A stretch of 64,000 bases of DNA from positions 151,254 to 215,253 of the forward strand of contig NZ_QJKM01000014.1 in the NCBI RefSeq assembly GCF_003425685.1. Reading direction: 5' to 3'. The notes below the pieces were generated by a model. That model saw only the letters and a list, made by a program, of their open reading frames with translations, was not told where the DNA came from and made no database searches. This DNA is from Rhizobium terrae (GTDB taxonomy: Bacteria > Pseudomonadota > Alphaproteobacteria > Rhizobiales > Rhizobiaceae). This document shows, one piece after another, positions 8,927 to 23,900 of the stretch (position 1 is the stretch's first letter; every line of letters starts with the position of its first letter). Both the position numbers and the translations under genes were made by a program.

Positions 8927-11900
8927 TTACGCATGCGAAATATCGGTGGAATGTTTCTGTTCGTCGAACAGGATTTTGATCGCTTCCGTGTGATTCTGAA
9001 GGACGGCGACATCCTGCCAGACGCCTGAGGACATCTGGATGCCGATTGTCGTATCGCTGCCGGTTATCGTCGAACGCACGTTCGCTGCCACGTCCTCGAT
9101 CCTCGCCGGATGACCGAGCAATTGGTCAAGAAGGTTCGACACATCCAGCGCATCGCCTTCGCCGAACTTGTAGTCGGTGATGACGTCGGCCATGTCCAGT
9201 TCGTTCAGCGCCGAGGGATCGAGCACGAAAGTATCGGCCCCTTTACCGCCGGTCATTTCCGTCATGCCCGGCAGACCAGCGAGGATATCGTCCCCGTCGG
9301 TGCCGATCAGGACGTGATCCGGCCCGTCGCCCGACATCGGCTGGAATTCCGCCATGAAGAGGCTCTCCGTATCGCTGGCGACGAAATTGGCCGATGGCGC
9401 TTCGTCAACGCCGGCAACCGTCAGCGTCACCGTCGCTGTCGAAAGACCTCCGTGACCATCGTCGATCGTATAGGAGAAGGTATCGTTGAACGTAGCGCCT
9501 CCGGCGAGCGCCTGCAGCGTCGCCGAACCCGTCGGATCATAGGTGATGAGCCCCGTTCCGGCATCGTAAGTGATGTGCGCGAGGGCGCTGGTCGTTCCCG
9601 AAACCAGAGCCAGGGATGTCGGTGAGCCGGTGTCGTTGGCAAGCAGCCAATTGGCCGAGAAGGTGAATACGGCGTCCTCGTTGATGGCCGCGTAAGTCGC
9701 CCCCGGCGCACCGGCTTCGATGACGTAACCGACGGCTCCCACAAGGCTGTTGTTCTCCGAGATGTCGTTCCAGTGACGCTGCAGATCCGTCGCCAGATAG
9801 TTTTCGGCCCGCGGCTCCCCGGAAAGATTGTTGGGATTTCCGCTTCCCCAATCCGTGAACGCTCCTCCGACGGCACTCCCCGACGACCAGAAGACCGTAC
9901 CGGCTTCCGGACCCGTCACCCAGGCCCAGGTGCCTTCCCTGATGGCGGAGTTGAGACTTGAAAATTCCGCGCTGTCGGAACCGCCGAGGCTGATGCGATC
10001 GACGTTGGTGGAATGGCTTAGGATGAAACTCCATTCCGCCGCACTGGTGACCGTCGCGAGATAGCCGGCCCCGCCCAGCGCTGCATCGGCGTTTTGCAGA
10101 GCGGCCTGCCAAAGCGTGCTCGATGTCACCGTCTGATAAATATGGCCGTTATCCGCGAACCAGTTCCAACCGGCAGGAACCAGCGAGATCGTGTCGCTGG
10201 CCGCCACACGGTATCCGGCCTCGTTGATATCCGTCACCGTCACGGTGACCGGAGCGGAGGCCAGGCTGTTTCCTGTACCGTGGTCGTCGGCTTCGACGGT
10301 GAGACCGATCGTCGGATTGCCGTCCGAATTCTCGGTCTCGAAATCGAGGCTATGTCCGGCTTTCAGCCGAAGTTCGTAGGTCCCCGGAGAACCGTCCGGA
10401 GCCCCGGAGGCCACCACCTCGAACCGGCTATCTTCCACACCACCTTTCAGGACGCGGAAAGTGATGCCGCTCGTCGTGTCGATGTCCGATACGACGAACG
10501 TGTCGATGAGTGCTCCAGCGGTGTTTGCTACAATCGACTGAGAGGCAAGCCCGCTAATCTGCGGCGCATCGTTCACCGGTGTCACCGTAAGCGAAACGGT
10601 ATCGGTCGCCGTCGAGATCGATTGCAATCCGCCGCTTAGATTGACGTAGTTGCCCGCCGGCACGCCGCCGAAAGAGGGATCCCAGGCGCGGAAGGTGATG
10701 GCGTCCTCGATCGTGCCGAAATAATTGGCGTTCGGCTTGAAATAGAGCTGGTAGTCCGCGCCCAACAGCAAGGCGTTGCTGGCGGACACCGCTCCGAAGG
10801 CGGTCCAGCTTCCTCCCCCGTTGGCAGACCAGTACCAAGTGCCGTTCGTTCCGTTCAGCCCCGTGATCGCCATCCCGACGACGAAACTGTCGTCGTTGAC
10901 GTTGTCGAGTCCGCCGGCGGCCGAAGAGAGATCGACAAAGCTGGAAACGGGCGTTCCGGTCGTGCCCGAAACCGGAGTGGCCGCATCCTCCGCCACGAAC
11001 ATGCTGGGGATGGCTGTTGTCACGAGAACCGGCGTATCGTTGACGCCGGTGATCGAGAGGGCGAGTTGGTTGGAGGATACGTCCGACTGGTCGCCGTGCA
11101 GGGTGTATCGGACGGTAGCGGCCAGCATGGCGCCGTTGCTGAGTTTATCCCAGTCCGTCCCGACGAGGGTGACTTGGATCTTGTTGTCGCCGGTGACTTC
11201 CACCAGAAGATCGTCCGCATCGAGGCCGTAAGAATTCGAACCGATGGTGACAGTACCGATCGAAATATTGTTCGGCGCGCCGGCATCCACATCCTTGGTA
11301 TCGTTGGCCAGCACATCGAAGATCTGGCTCGGCCCATTTTCGACCATCGAACCAGTGTCGAAGCGGGCAACCGGTATGTCGTTGACCGGCGTAACCTGGA
11401 AAGACACGCGGCCCACATTGGTCTTGAAGTCATCCAGCCCATTGGTCTGGCCGTTGTCGCTGACAGTGTAGTCGAACGAGGCCGTGCCGTTGAAGTTCGC
11501 ATCGGGCGTGAAACGGATATCCGCCCCGACGATCTCCACCGTGCCGCCGGTTACGGCAGAGACGGAGGTGATCGTCAGCGTCTGGCCGCTGTCGCCTGGG
11601 CCGATACTGTCGTTGTCGAGCAGCGAGGCGAAGTCGATCACCCGCACGCCGCTGTCTTCGGCGACGCTCGACAGCATGTCGTCAACCGCGACAGGCGCAT
11701 CGTTCACCGGTGTCACCGTGAGCGAAACGGTATCGGTCGCCGTCGAGAAGCCGGTCGTGCCGCCGTTGGCGGTGGTGTCGACATATTGACCCGGCGTGCC
11801 GGTGTGATCCCAGGCACGGAAGGTGATCGCGTCCGCGATCGCGCCGTTGTAGCCGGCATTCGGCCTGAAATAGAGCTGGTAGTTCGAATAGAGCAGCAAG

Positions 11901-14900
11901 GCGTTGCTGTTCGACACGGCCCCGGCGGTGATCCAGTTCGTTCCGCCATTGGGAGACCAGTACCAGCTGCCATTCGTCGTATTCAACGCAGTGATCGCGA
12001 TACCGATGATGAAGCTGTCGACATCGCTGACATTGTCGAGCCCGCCGGCCGCCGACGCCAGGTCCACGAAGGACGATACCAGCGTGCCGACCGTGCCGGA
12101 CACCGGCGCAGCCGCATCTTCCGCCATGGACATTGCCAGGCTCGCGGTCGTTGCCAGAACTGGCGCGTCGTTGACGCCGTTGACGGTCACTCGAAGCTGA
12201 CTGGAAGAACTGTCAAGATTGTTCCCGAGCAGAGTGTAGTTGACTGTCACGGTGACGCTTGCCGTGCTCGTCAGCTTCTGCCAGTCCGAACCGACCAGCG
12301 TGACCGCGATCTTGTTGTCGCTGGCCAGCGAGACCATGACATCCGAGCCGTCGATCCCGTACTGGTTTGCTCCGACAACCCTCGTACCGACAGAAATCGC
12401 GTTCGACGCGCCGGCGTCGGAATCCATGGTGTCGTTGGCGAGCACGCTGAAGATCGCGCTGCCGACGTCCTCGGTCATGGTACCCGAGTCGATAACCGCG
12501 AGCGGCAGATCATTGACCGGCGTGACTTCGAAAGAGACGTGACCGATATCCGTCTTGAAATCGTCGGCGCCGTTGGTCCGGCCGTTGTCGATGACGGTGT
12601 AGTCGAACGAGGCCGTGCCGTTGAAATTCGCATCGGGCGCGAAGTAGATATCCCTGTCGACGATCGTCGCTGTGCCACCAACCACGTGATCGATCGCGGT
12701 GATCGTCAGCGTCTGTCCGCTGTCGCCGGGGCCGATACTGTCGTTGTCGAGCAGCGAGGCGATGCTGATCACCCGTACGCCACTGTCTTCCAGGACACTC
12801 GCCAGCGTATCGTGGCCCGCGACCGGTGCCGCGTTGCCCGCGGCGATGGTGACGTTAGCGGTGGCGGTTGTGCTTGCCAGGTCGCTGAGCGAGCCCGTCG
12901 AGAGAACGGCGGTGTCGGTGACGTCGACGGTCATCGACAACGTGAACGTGCCGGAATACCCGCCCGGCGGCGTCATGGTGATCGACGCCAGGCCGGCGAT
13001 ATCCGCCGGAGTGTCGATGACCCATGTCGCGCCGGCCGCATGACCGACGGAGAAGGTCGCACCGGCCGGGAAGCCGGAAAGCCTGATCGAGGTGACCGAT
13101 TCCGAACTGTCGCTCAGGGAAATGGCGACGGGTATCGTGACGCTGGCATCGCTGTCGCCGACATTGACGACCGGGTCGAGAGAAACGATTGCGCCGTCGG
13201 CGACCGGCCTGATGTCGATCACCTGGGTCGCGGTCGTGGTGGCCGTATCGCCATTGGCGGTTTCGGTGCTTGTTGCCGCAACCTTCAGCGTAAAGCTGCC
13301 GCTCCAGTCCTTGGGCGGCGCATATGTGAGATTGCCGAGCTGGGCAGGCGTCAGCACCCAGCTGCCATCCGGCTGTTTGACACCCGCAGATAGCGTGCCC
13401 CCATTCTCGGGAAAACCGGAGAGAACGATCCGGGTGAGGCTCTCCGAGCCATCGGTATCCGTGAGCGCCACGGAAATCGACAGCGAAACCGGCATGTCCT
13501 CGGTGCCGAAGGGCGACAGGGTGAAGATGCGTTGCTCGATCTCACCCGGCACACTCTGCGCCGACTCACCGCCGGCATTGGCATTGCCTTCGGTCCAGAT
13601 GACGACGACATTGCCTTCCTTCGTCACGGCGATCGCCGTGTCGCCACCCTGTGCCGTCTCGATGGTCTGATCGCCGGCGGGATCACTGTTGATCAGGAAT
13701 TCATTGCCCACCTTGACGCCGTTGCTGTCGAAGCGCTGGCCGTAAATCCCGTCCGTTCCGGCTGCATCCTGCGCAAAGGACGTCCAGGTGATCAGGAAGC
13801 CGCCATCCGGCAGGGCCGCGACCGATGGGAAGTCCTGGTCGTTCTCCGAGCCGGTATTGACCTGGAATTCGCTGCCGCCTTGGCCGTTCGCGTCGAAGAC
13901 GCGTGCAAATACATCGTAGCCATCGACGTCGGAAAGGCCCTTGGCCATCCACGTTACGACAAAGCCGCCGTTCGGAAGGCCGGTGACCACCGCATTGTGC
14001 TCGAAGCCCGCCGTAGTGACATTCACCCTGAACTCGCCGTCGATCGGCCTGCCGTTCGCCGTATAGCGCTGGCCATAGACGCCCTGGCTGAATGCCTGAT
14101 CCTGGCCAAACGAATTCCAGACGACGACGAAGCCGTCACCTACCGACGCGATGGACGGAGCGCCTTGCGTTCCATTAACAAACGTATTCACGAGGAACGG
14201 CATACTGCCGCCGCCCTCCGAGTTATAGACCTGGGCAAAGACACAGGTACCTGCGTCACCATCCCAGGCCGTGAAACTCACAACGAACCCGCCATTGTCC
14301 AGTGCGGTCACCGTTACCTGATGCTGGTCACCGTCACCCGAGATAGAGAACTGCTCTCCGTTGCGGCTGCCGTCCGCATGAAAACGCTGGCCGTAGAGGT
14401 CGAAGCCGTTGCCGGACGATTGCCAGATCACCACGTAGCCGCCGTCCGTAGTCGCCGCGACGGATGGCTGGACCTGCGAATCGCCGGTCGTCGCATTGAC
14501 GATCGTCTCGGAACCGAGCGGATTACCGTTCCCGTCGAAACGCTGGGCAACGATGGTCTCCAGACTGCCGTCCTGGTCGAAGGACTGCCAGACCACGACA
14601 TGGCCCCCGTTTTCCAGCGCTGCAACGACCGGAAGACGCTGGCCACCGGCGATCGTCGAATTCACGGTGGTTTCGTCACCAAGAGCGGTAAGTTCTCCCG
14701 AATGCTCGAAGTTGACCGCCGGCGCATCCGCATCCGGCGTGACGACGATGCTGAAAGTCTTGGATGCAGCGCCGGTGCCGTCGGAGACCTTCAGGGTGCC
14801 GGTCAGCGTGCCGCTGAAATTCTGCGGAGGCGTAAAGGAGACGCCATCGCTCGGGAAAGCGGAGCCCAACCCATCGAAAACCACCGTATTATTGCCGATG

Positions 14901-17900
14901 ACGATCTTGTAGCTCAGGTTTTCGTCGGCCGTTTCGGCATCCTCGACCAGCGTCGCCATCCAGTTTTGGAACTGCGCGAGCGTGACCGCGAGCACCGTAT
15001 CCTCAGGCATCGTAACCGCTTCGATCGTACCGCTCAGCACCGGAGCGTCGTTGGTACCCTGGACGGCTATGTCGAGCTCTGCCGTGGATTTGCGCCCGTG
15101 CACATCGGAGATTTCGTAGGTGAAGACCTCCGTCTGCTGAGTGTTCGCAGCCAGTTTTTGCGTCGCCGCGCGGCTGTTGTCGAGGTCGTAGCGGTAGCTG
15201 CCATCCGCATGGATGGTGAGCGTGCCGTAAGTGCCCTCGATCTGCACGCCGGCAACCGTCACGGCTGTCGCGGTGCCGCTGCCGAATTTAATGCTGGTGA
15301 CCAGCAGTTCATCGAATTGGTCGGCATCGGCGTCATTGTCGAGCACGCGGCCGGCGGCCGAGCTATCTCCGGGAACCGGTATCACACCGCCGCCGGCTTC
15401 GATAACCGGATCGGCAGCATTCGTATCCTTTGCCGCAACCGGCGCATCGTTGAGGAGATCCTGTGCGGAAACGGTTCCGCCAATTTCACCCGCGAAAAAG
15501 AACTGTTCGATGTTCTTCGCCGTGGCGATGACGGCGCCGTTTCGCTGCAGCGTAAACGTGCCGTCCTCGGCCTGGGAGATGTCGTAGTCTCTCCAGCGGC
15601 CGGCAAGCTTCAGCGTGTCCTGATCACCAGCATCGATCCCGTCGGCATCCGTGATGACGACCTTCGTGCCGGCAAAGCGTCTCAGGTCGATCGTGTCGTT
15701 GCCAAGACCACCATTGATCGTGACGGTCGAGGGAGCGATCGCCGTGCCGGCAAGATCGCCGAGAACGAGCGTATCGCCGGCATTGCCGAGATTCACCTCC
15801 AAGCGTTCGATCTCATCCACGCGCACGACCGCGCCGTTCGCGCCGGTGTAGGAAACCCGGATATCCGTCGAATTGCTGCCGGTACCGGGTACGATGTCTG
15901 TTCCGGCCGCCTCCTTCGCCACGGTGAACGTGCGAGCCACGTTGTCTCCGGAAACCCGGAGGATGTCGTAATTCGGGTTGGTATCCCCCGTCTCGCTTCC
16001 GCCGTCGATGATATCTGCGCCGTCACCGGCCGTATAGAGGAAGACGTCGTTGCCGGCTCCGCCCTTCAGGACGTCGTCCGCGACGCCGCCGGAGATCTGG
16101 TTGCTGCCATCGTTGCCCTGTACGGCATTTGAAAAACCATCACCCACGACGTTGATCGGCGCATCGCCGGCCAGCGTGATCTTCTGGACGCCGCTCAGCG
16201 TCAGTGTGATGCCCGCATCCTCGGCTCCGCCGACGACTGTCAGATCTTCCTTGTTGATCGTTGCACTGCTGGTCACGGTGCCGGAAAGCTCTATCCGGTA
16301 GCCCGCAAGGGTCGATGCCGCATCGTTGGCGGCCTGGATCGACCGGTAGGTTCCGACAAGCGCCGTACCGTTGAACACGCGCACCGGCGCGAGCAGATCC
16401 AGCGTGGTACCGTCAAGGAACGCGATCTTCTCGATGCCGTAGAGATTGTCCGTGTTGGAGACCGGCCCGCCGCTCATATATTCCGGCGCGCCGCTCAGAG
16501 CCTCGACACGCCAGATACCGATGCCGGGATAGGCATCGGCTTTACCGAATTCCGGATCCCAGAAAACCCGGTAATTATTCGCCGAACCCGCATAGGAGGC
16601 TCTGTCCTCCTCGCCGGCCGTCGCATTCAGGTCCGCACCCGTATTGCTCGTATCATTGCCGTAGAGGCTGTCGGACGCCTGGCCGCCCCAGAGAACGTCC
16701 TTGCCGGTCCCGCCCTTGATGATATCTGCGCCCTTCGCGCCGGCCAGGCGGTCATTGCCCTCGCCACCCTCGATCACGTCGTTGGCCGCACCGCCGATCA
16801 GAATGTCGTCGCCACCGCCGCCCTGGATCGTCGTGCGGCCCGCGAATTCGTCGCTGACATAATCATCCTTCATGATGATGACGTCATTTCCGCCCGAACC
16901 GACGATACGCTCCATGCCCTTGATCGTCGTCTGGTTGCCGTCCAGCAGGAAGCCTTGGTTGCCGGTGTTCAGATAGAGGATGTCTCCCGCATCACCGCCG
17001 CCGTCGATCGAATCGGATGTTCCTGCAAGGCCTGAAGCGCTCGTCGAAAGCGCAACGTTGCCCGCGACCGTGAAGGAATGGTTGATGCCAGCCCCATAGG
17101 TCTTGTCGGCGCCGAGATTGATGATGTCGCTGCCCGCACCGCCTTCGATCGTGTCGGCACCCGCCCCGCCCGTTAATGTATCGTTGCCGCTGCCGCCGCG
17201 TGCAACGTCATTGCCGGCGCCGCCGGTGAAGGTGTCGTTGCCGTCATTGCCGTCGAACACCACGGAAACCGGGTTCGTAGCGGTCACGCCGCCGGCATTG
17301 ACCACATCCCCGGTCGCCGAGTTGCTGCCGGTGATATGGATGGTCGCAGGCAGGACGGCGGTGTTGGTCAGATCGCCGACATTGACCGTGATCGCGCCGG
17401 TGCCTGCCACGATCTCGATGCCCTCGATTTCGTCGGCGCGGATCGTCGCGCCATTGGCGCCGCTATAGGCCACAGTGATGTCGGTCGCATCTCCCGCACC
17501 GGCATTGATCTGCGAACCGCCGGTGATGCGGCCGATATCGAATGTCCGCGCCTGGGCATCACCTGTGACACGCAGCACGTCGTAATTGGGCCAGGTGTTG
17601 AAGGTTTCCCGACCGCCATCGATCCGGTCGGCACCGTCACCCACATTGTGGATGAACAGGTCGTTGCCCGCCCCACCTTCGAGAGTGTCGTCGCCAAGAC
17701 CGCCGATGATCGTATCGCTGCCCGCGCCGCCGCGGATCGTATTGCCCTCGCTGCCGCCGACCAGCACGTCGCTGCCCGCGCCGCCGGTGATATTGATGAC
17801 CCCATCCACTTCGTCGCGGCCGAGCACCTTGTCGGCGACGGTGCCTATGTCGGTCGCGGTATCGCCGGCGACGGTCTGCCCGTTCACCGTGACGGAATCG

Positions 17901-20900
17901 TTACCGAGATTGACGAATATCCCGGATTCGATACCAGAATAACTGATGGTGCTGCCGCCGTTGGAGATGCTGCCGGCCGCGTCGACCCGGACGGTGAAGC
18001 CCGCCCCGTCGCTGTCGCCGTCGCTGTCTGCCGCGGTATAGAGGAAACGCAGATCGACATATGAACTGGTGCCGCTGGGAGCCTGATGGTCGAGCGTCTG
18101 GAAGAGGGTGAACGTGTACCGGCCGCTGTTGCTGTCCGCCAGCGCCACGCTGAAGACCCAGTTGGCGGTATCGGTATTATGCTCTTCGTCGCCGACATAG
18201 GCGACCAGCATTCCGGTGATCAGAGCATAGGACAGAGCCCGGCCGTCGGAATAGAGTGCGACCGAATGCCCCGCGGCATTGGTGATGCTGCTCGGCGCGG
18301 AAGCAGCAAAGGAGACCGAACGATTTTGCGCGCCGCCGTTGTTGTTGTCGCTCTTCCAGTCGATGCCGAGCGATACGTTGCTGACCGCGGGGCTGCCGCT
18401 CTGCTCTTCGACCGTCTGGCGCCCCGGCGAACCGGCTTCCGGTGTGCCGTCGACGATGGTGACAGAGAACGAGCTCGCATCCTCGTCGCCGTCACTGTCC
18501 TTTGCGACGAAGCCGAAATTCAACGTGGCCTGGAGATCGATACCCTTGCTGTGGTCGATATTGTCGTAGAGGACAAAGGTGTACGAACCGTCGAACAGAT
18601 CCGAAAGCGTGACGCGGAATACTTCCGTATTGCCGGCCATGCCGGACAGGACGGTTCCACCGTTCGACAACGAATAGATGATCGCGTCGCCATCATGGGT
18701 CAGGCCGGAATTGGCGCCGTCCAGTGCACCGTCGAACGTCACGGAGCGGTTGGCGGAACCGGAATTGCTGGCGTCCGCACCCCAGTCGATCGCGAGGTTG
18801 CCAAGCTGGATGGCTGAATAATCCGTGTCTATGAGGACGAGATCGATCAGATCCGCCGGCAGATTGCTTTCCTTGACGATCTCGTTCTCGACCGCGCCGA
18901 TCGAGGGGCCGCCGTCGACGATCTCGACGCTGAAGCTGCCTGCCGCCTCGTCGTTGTCGGAGTCTTCGGCGATGAAGTTGAAACTGAGCGTCTTCGAGCC
19001 GGCATCGTCCCCCTTGTGATCGATATTGCCTAGCAGCCGGAACGCATATTGCCCGGTACCATCGTCGTCCAGCGAGACCGTAAAGACGAGACGCGTGTCG
19101 AGCCCGCTGCCGGCATAGGCGACCAGGGTATTGCCGACGACTTCATAGTGAACGGCATCACCGTTCGAGGTCAGGCCCGCCGGAACCTCGTTCTCCCCGA
19201 AACGGACCGAGACATCCGGACCGCGATGGGCGTCCCGATCGTCTGCACCCCATCGAATGCCGAGGTCGCCGCGCCGGACGACGGATGTCGCCGAATCCGG
19301 ATTCGCTTCGTCGTTTCCGGGGCCTAGCAGGGTGTAGGGGAGATTGGCTTCATCGACGGTCTCGTTTTCCGGGCCGTCGATGAAAGGCGCATCGTCGTCA
19401 ATCGTCACGGTCACCGAGCCGCTTGCCCGGTCCCCGTCGCCATCCTCGATGGTGAACCGGAAATCGATATCGATGTCGTCTTCGGTATTCGCCCCGTCGC
19501 TCGTATCATGGTCAAGCGGCCGCTCGAGCGTGAACGTGAACGCACCGTTGGTGACATCCGTCACCTGTAGCGTGAAAACGACCGGTCCGTCCTCGCCGGC
19601 CAAGGCGGTCAAGGTATTGGTGTCGTTGTCCCAACCGTAAGCTAGGCTCTTGCCGAACGACCTCAGCCCCAGGTCTTCCAGGCTTTCGATATCGAAGACG
19701 ATGTTGGTTGCCTCGCCGGCAAGCCCGTCGACACCCAAATTGTAGTTGAGTTGGCCGTTTGCCACGGCATAGCTTGCCTCGGCATCGCCGTCGTAAACGT
19801 CGTAGGCATCGTTGCCGGTCGAAAGTCCGTCTTCATCGACAGTGATGCGGGCCTGCTCCTCGTGAACCACCGGCGCGTCGTCGACGATCCTGATGTTCAG
19901 GGCAGCCGAGGTCGTGGCATGCGTCGTATCGTTTTCCCGATCCGAGATCGTCAGCGTCACGTAAATCCCATCCACGGTGACCGCGTCGTTCGGATCCTCC
20001 GCATCGGCGTGTTGGACCGCATGGTATTGCGCCAGGGTCACGGTGCCGTCGTCGTCGATCATCAGCGCAAAGACGACGGTCGTACCGGCCTTGCCGAATA
20101 CGAAATTGCCGTCGGTGTAGAGAGCTACGGTCGAGCCGTCGAGCGCCCGGACGCCTGAATCCTCGCCGTTGAACGCGGCACCCTCGGCCGTCGTCAATGC
20201 AAGCGCCAGGGAACCCGCGCCATCCGCGCCATAGCCGGCGCCGGCGATGGAAACCATCTCCGCCTGCTGCGACCAGTTGAACGGCTTGCCTCCGAGCATA
20301 TAAAACGCTTCCGGGATGCCGCTCGTCACGTCGTCGGTATCGTCCTGGACCCCATAGGCCTCGTCGGAGACGAGAGAGGCATCCTCGTCGTAGGCGATGT
20401 CCGCGACAGGTGCGTCATCGTCGATTGTCACGCTGAACGAACTGCGGCCGGTCGAATCGCCGTCGGAGTCGGTCGCACGAAAGTGGAAAGTCAGTGTGAT
20501 GTCGTCTTCGGCATCCGTCCCGTCGTGATCAAGATTGCCGATGAGATCGAACGTATAGCTGCCATGCGCAGTAGTCGGGTCGAGCGTGACCTTGAAGACC
20601 TGGTTCTCGGCTACATTTGCATTCGTGCCGCCCTTGTAGGCAGTCAGAACATAGCCGCCATTCCAGTTTCCGGAAGCATCGCGCAGATAGTCGATACGGT
20701 AGTCGAGCGGCACCCCGTCCGACTTGAGGCCCGCGAAGGTCTCGCCGAGATAGGTTTCCACCTTGGTGTCGCTGATCCTGCCGATGCCGATTTCGGCCAC
20801 CTGCTTGCCGGCGCGGACGAAGGCCACCTCGCGGCCGATCGGGTCGTCGTGGTTCGGGCGCTCATCATCCACATATTCGGACTTGAGGTCGGCATCGGCG

Positions 20901-23900
20901 CCCCAGTTGATGCTAAGGCTGACGGCACCCGTGCTCGTCGATGCGCCCTCGAGGTCGCTGCCCGTTCCTTCGGAGGCGGGATAGGTCTCCCAGTCGCCGA
21001 TGCTCGAAAGTCCATCCTCGTCCACCGATGAGCCGGCGGCGCCGGAAAGCCACGGCGTATCGTCGTCGATCGTCACGTAGAAGCTTCCGCCGACGCTATC
21101 CCCGTCGCCGTCGACCGCCTTGAAGTCGAAGCCGAGCGGAATGATGCCGCCCTGAGCGAAGCCGTCGTGGTCGAGATTGTCGATCAGCGTGAATGTGAAG
21201 GAACCGGAGCCCTGGTCCGAAAGGGACACGGTGAAGACCGCGGCCCCCGTCTTCTCTGTGCCGAGATCATTGCCCTGAGCGTCGAAATAATGGCCGTCTT
21301 GATAACGGTAGGCAGTAAGTAGCGTGCCATTCTCGCTGACCTCGTAGCGGATCGAAATACCATTCGAAGTCAGGCCGCGCGGCGCGGAATTGCGGCCGAA
21401 CACGACGAAGCGGTCGCCATCCGCTTCGGAAAAACCGCCATCGGCCATCGCATTGGCGCGGTCGGCACCCCAGAAGATGTTGAGCGACCTGCTCGTGACA
21501 TCGCCTTCCTTGCCGAGATCGTCTTCGTCGACACCGCCCAGGCTGGGGAACAGGCCGAGCACCGGCGTATCGTCGTCGATCGAGACGGTGAAGCTGTTCG
21601 TGACAGAATCGCCGTCGGCATCCCGCGCAACGAAGTCGAAATCGAGACGGGTATTGTTTTCCGCCTTGCCCCGCGCCTGGTCGATATTGTCGATCAGCGT
21701 GAACGTGTAGGAGCCTGCCCCCTCATCCGAAAGCGTGATTTTGAAGACGGCCGCCGCTTCCTTGGCGATAGGCCCTTCGCTATCGCCCTCCCTTGCTTTG
21801 TTTCCGATGGGCCAGCCATTGGCGTCGTAATAGCGGCCATCCTGGAAACGGTAGGCCGTCAGTTCCGTGCCGTCCTCACTGACTTCGTAAACGATGGCGA
21901 AACCGTTCGACGTCAGGGCCGTCGGAACCGCATTCTCGCCGAAGACGACCGAACGGTCGCCCACGACCGGATCGCCGGTTACGCCGCCGTCGATCACATC
22001 GTTGGAATCATCCGCGCCCCAGGAGATGTCGAGGCTGCGCGTCGTGACCGTCGCCACCAGGAGCGTGTCGCCGCCGCCGAAGATCGGGCCGGGATTTCCA
22101 CCGCCCGATTCAAGCCGGGGGAAACCGTCTTCGTCGACCCGGCCAAACTGCGGCGTGCCGATGACGAGCCCATCGTCGGCAATCGTCACCGTCGCCGTGC
22201 CGACTTCGGCCTGGTCGCCATCCGCGTCGGTGGCGCGGAAACGGAACGACAGGGTCGCAGAATCGGAATTCGCCGAATGGTCGAGTTCCCTGAAGATCTC
22301 GAGCGTGTAGGAACCATTCGTGGACGTCGGATCGAGGACGATCTGGAAGACCTTGGCTTCGGTCCCTTCGATATAGGCCGTCAGCGTCTGACCGCCATTG
22401 GCGCCGGCCGTCAGTGTGTAGGTCAGCGCATTGCCGCCAGAGGTCAACGTCGCGCCCGTGATGTCGAGCCCGAAGGCGGATACGTCAGCCGAGCCGGAAA
22501 CGGCCGAGGCGACCACGCCCTTGGTATTGGCAAAACCGACCGTGCGCCCGAAACCGTCCTCTCCGCTGCGGATGTCGTCATCGGCACCCCAGGAAATGCC
22601 GAGCGAGATCGCTTCCGTCACGGTCCTGTCCGCTTCGGTCGCATCCGTCTGGGAATAGGCGGAAATGTCGTCCTCGGCGAGGGCGGCAGCACCGGCCGTT
22701 CCCCGCACCGGCGCGTCGTCGGCGATTTCAACCGTGAACTGGCCGACATCCGCATTGTCCCCGTCCGCATCCGTGCCGCGGAAGCGGAATGTCAACCCGG
22801 CCGCGTCGGAGCCGGAGTCATGGTCGAGTTCGCCCATGAGCTCGAACGTGTAGCTGCCCTTCGCCGCTGTCGGATCGAGCGCGACCTGAAAGATCATTTC
22901 GCCGGACGTGGTGCCCTTGTAGGCACTTACGATTTGGCCGCCGCCGACCGTGTCCGTGACGACATAGACGAGGGGGACGCCGCCGGAGGAAAGCGAGGCG
23001 CCGGAGATCGACAGGCCGACCGTGCCGGAACTCGCATAGGTACCGGCGGCGACGTTGCCGCCCTCCGCCACGAAATGGACGGTACGGCCGACGGTGTCGC
23101 CCTTGCCGCGAATGTCGTCGTCGCTGCCCCAATTGATGCCGAGCGAGGCTGTTGCCGTTTTCGTCGTGTCGGCCTCCGGCGTTGCGTCGGTGGCATCATA
23201 TGTGGAGATGTCATCCTCGGTGAGGCTGCCGTTCGTCGCTTCTCCTTGACTCGGCTTGCCGTCAATTACGGATATGCCGAATGATCCCGTGATGCTGTCG
23301 CCATCGGAATCGGTCGCCTGGAAGGCAAAGTCCAGCTCGACCGTGCCTTCATCGCTCTGGGCGCCGTCGAACGTACGCAGCAGGGTGAAGTCGTAGGCAC
23401 CCTTGCCGTCGATGCCGCCGTCATCGAGCGTAACCGTGAAGATGACGGTGCCGCCATCGATGTTCTCGCCCGTGTAACCGGTCAGCGTGCGCCCGTCGTC
23501 CGAGAGATGGTAGCGAACGGGCTGACCGTCGGATGTCAGCGCCGCACCGTCACCATAGGTGACGACGGCACCTTCGACGATATTGTGGAAGACGACCGAG
23601 CGGTCGCTCGATCCGGCTTCGCCGGTCGGATTGTTGTCGTCGGATCCCCAGGAGATTTCAAGCGAGCCGGAGGCGTTGTCTGAGGCACCCTCCTCGGTTT
23701 CGGAAACCAGGCCGGCCTCGTCAAGAACCCCTTCCTCGGCCTCCGCCCAAGCCGGGGCATCGTCGGTGACGATGATCGAAAAGTTGCCATCGATGCTGTC
23801 ACCGTCCGCATCCGTGGCGGTGTAACCGAAATTTAGCGTCAACTGACCGACGGCTTCGCCGTCGATGCGATGGTCCAAATTTCCCTGGAGTTCGAAGGTC

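Noticed and set aside
11066..16132. Long plus-strand open frames opposite the adhesin (up to 866 codons)
   Set aside because: They arise from the GC-rich repetitive adhesin read backwards, have no domain pattern, and their internal repeats mirror the adhesin repeats.
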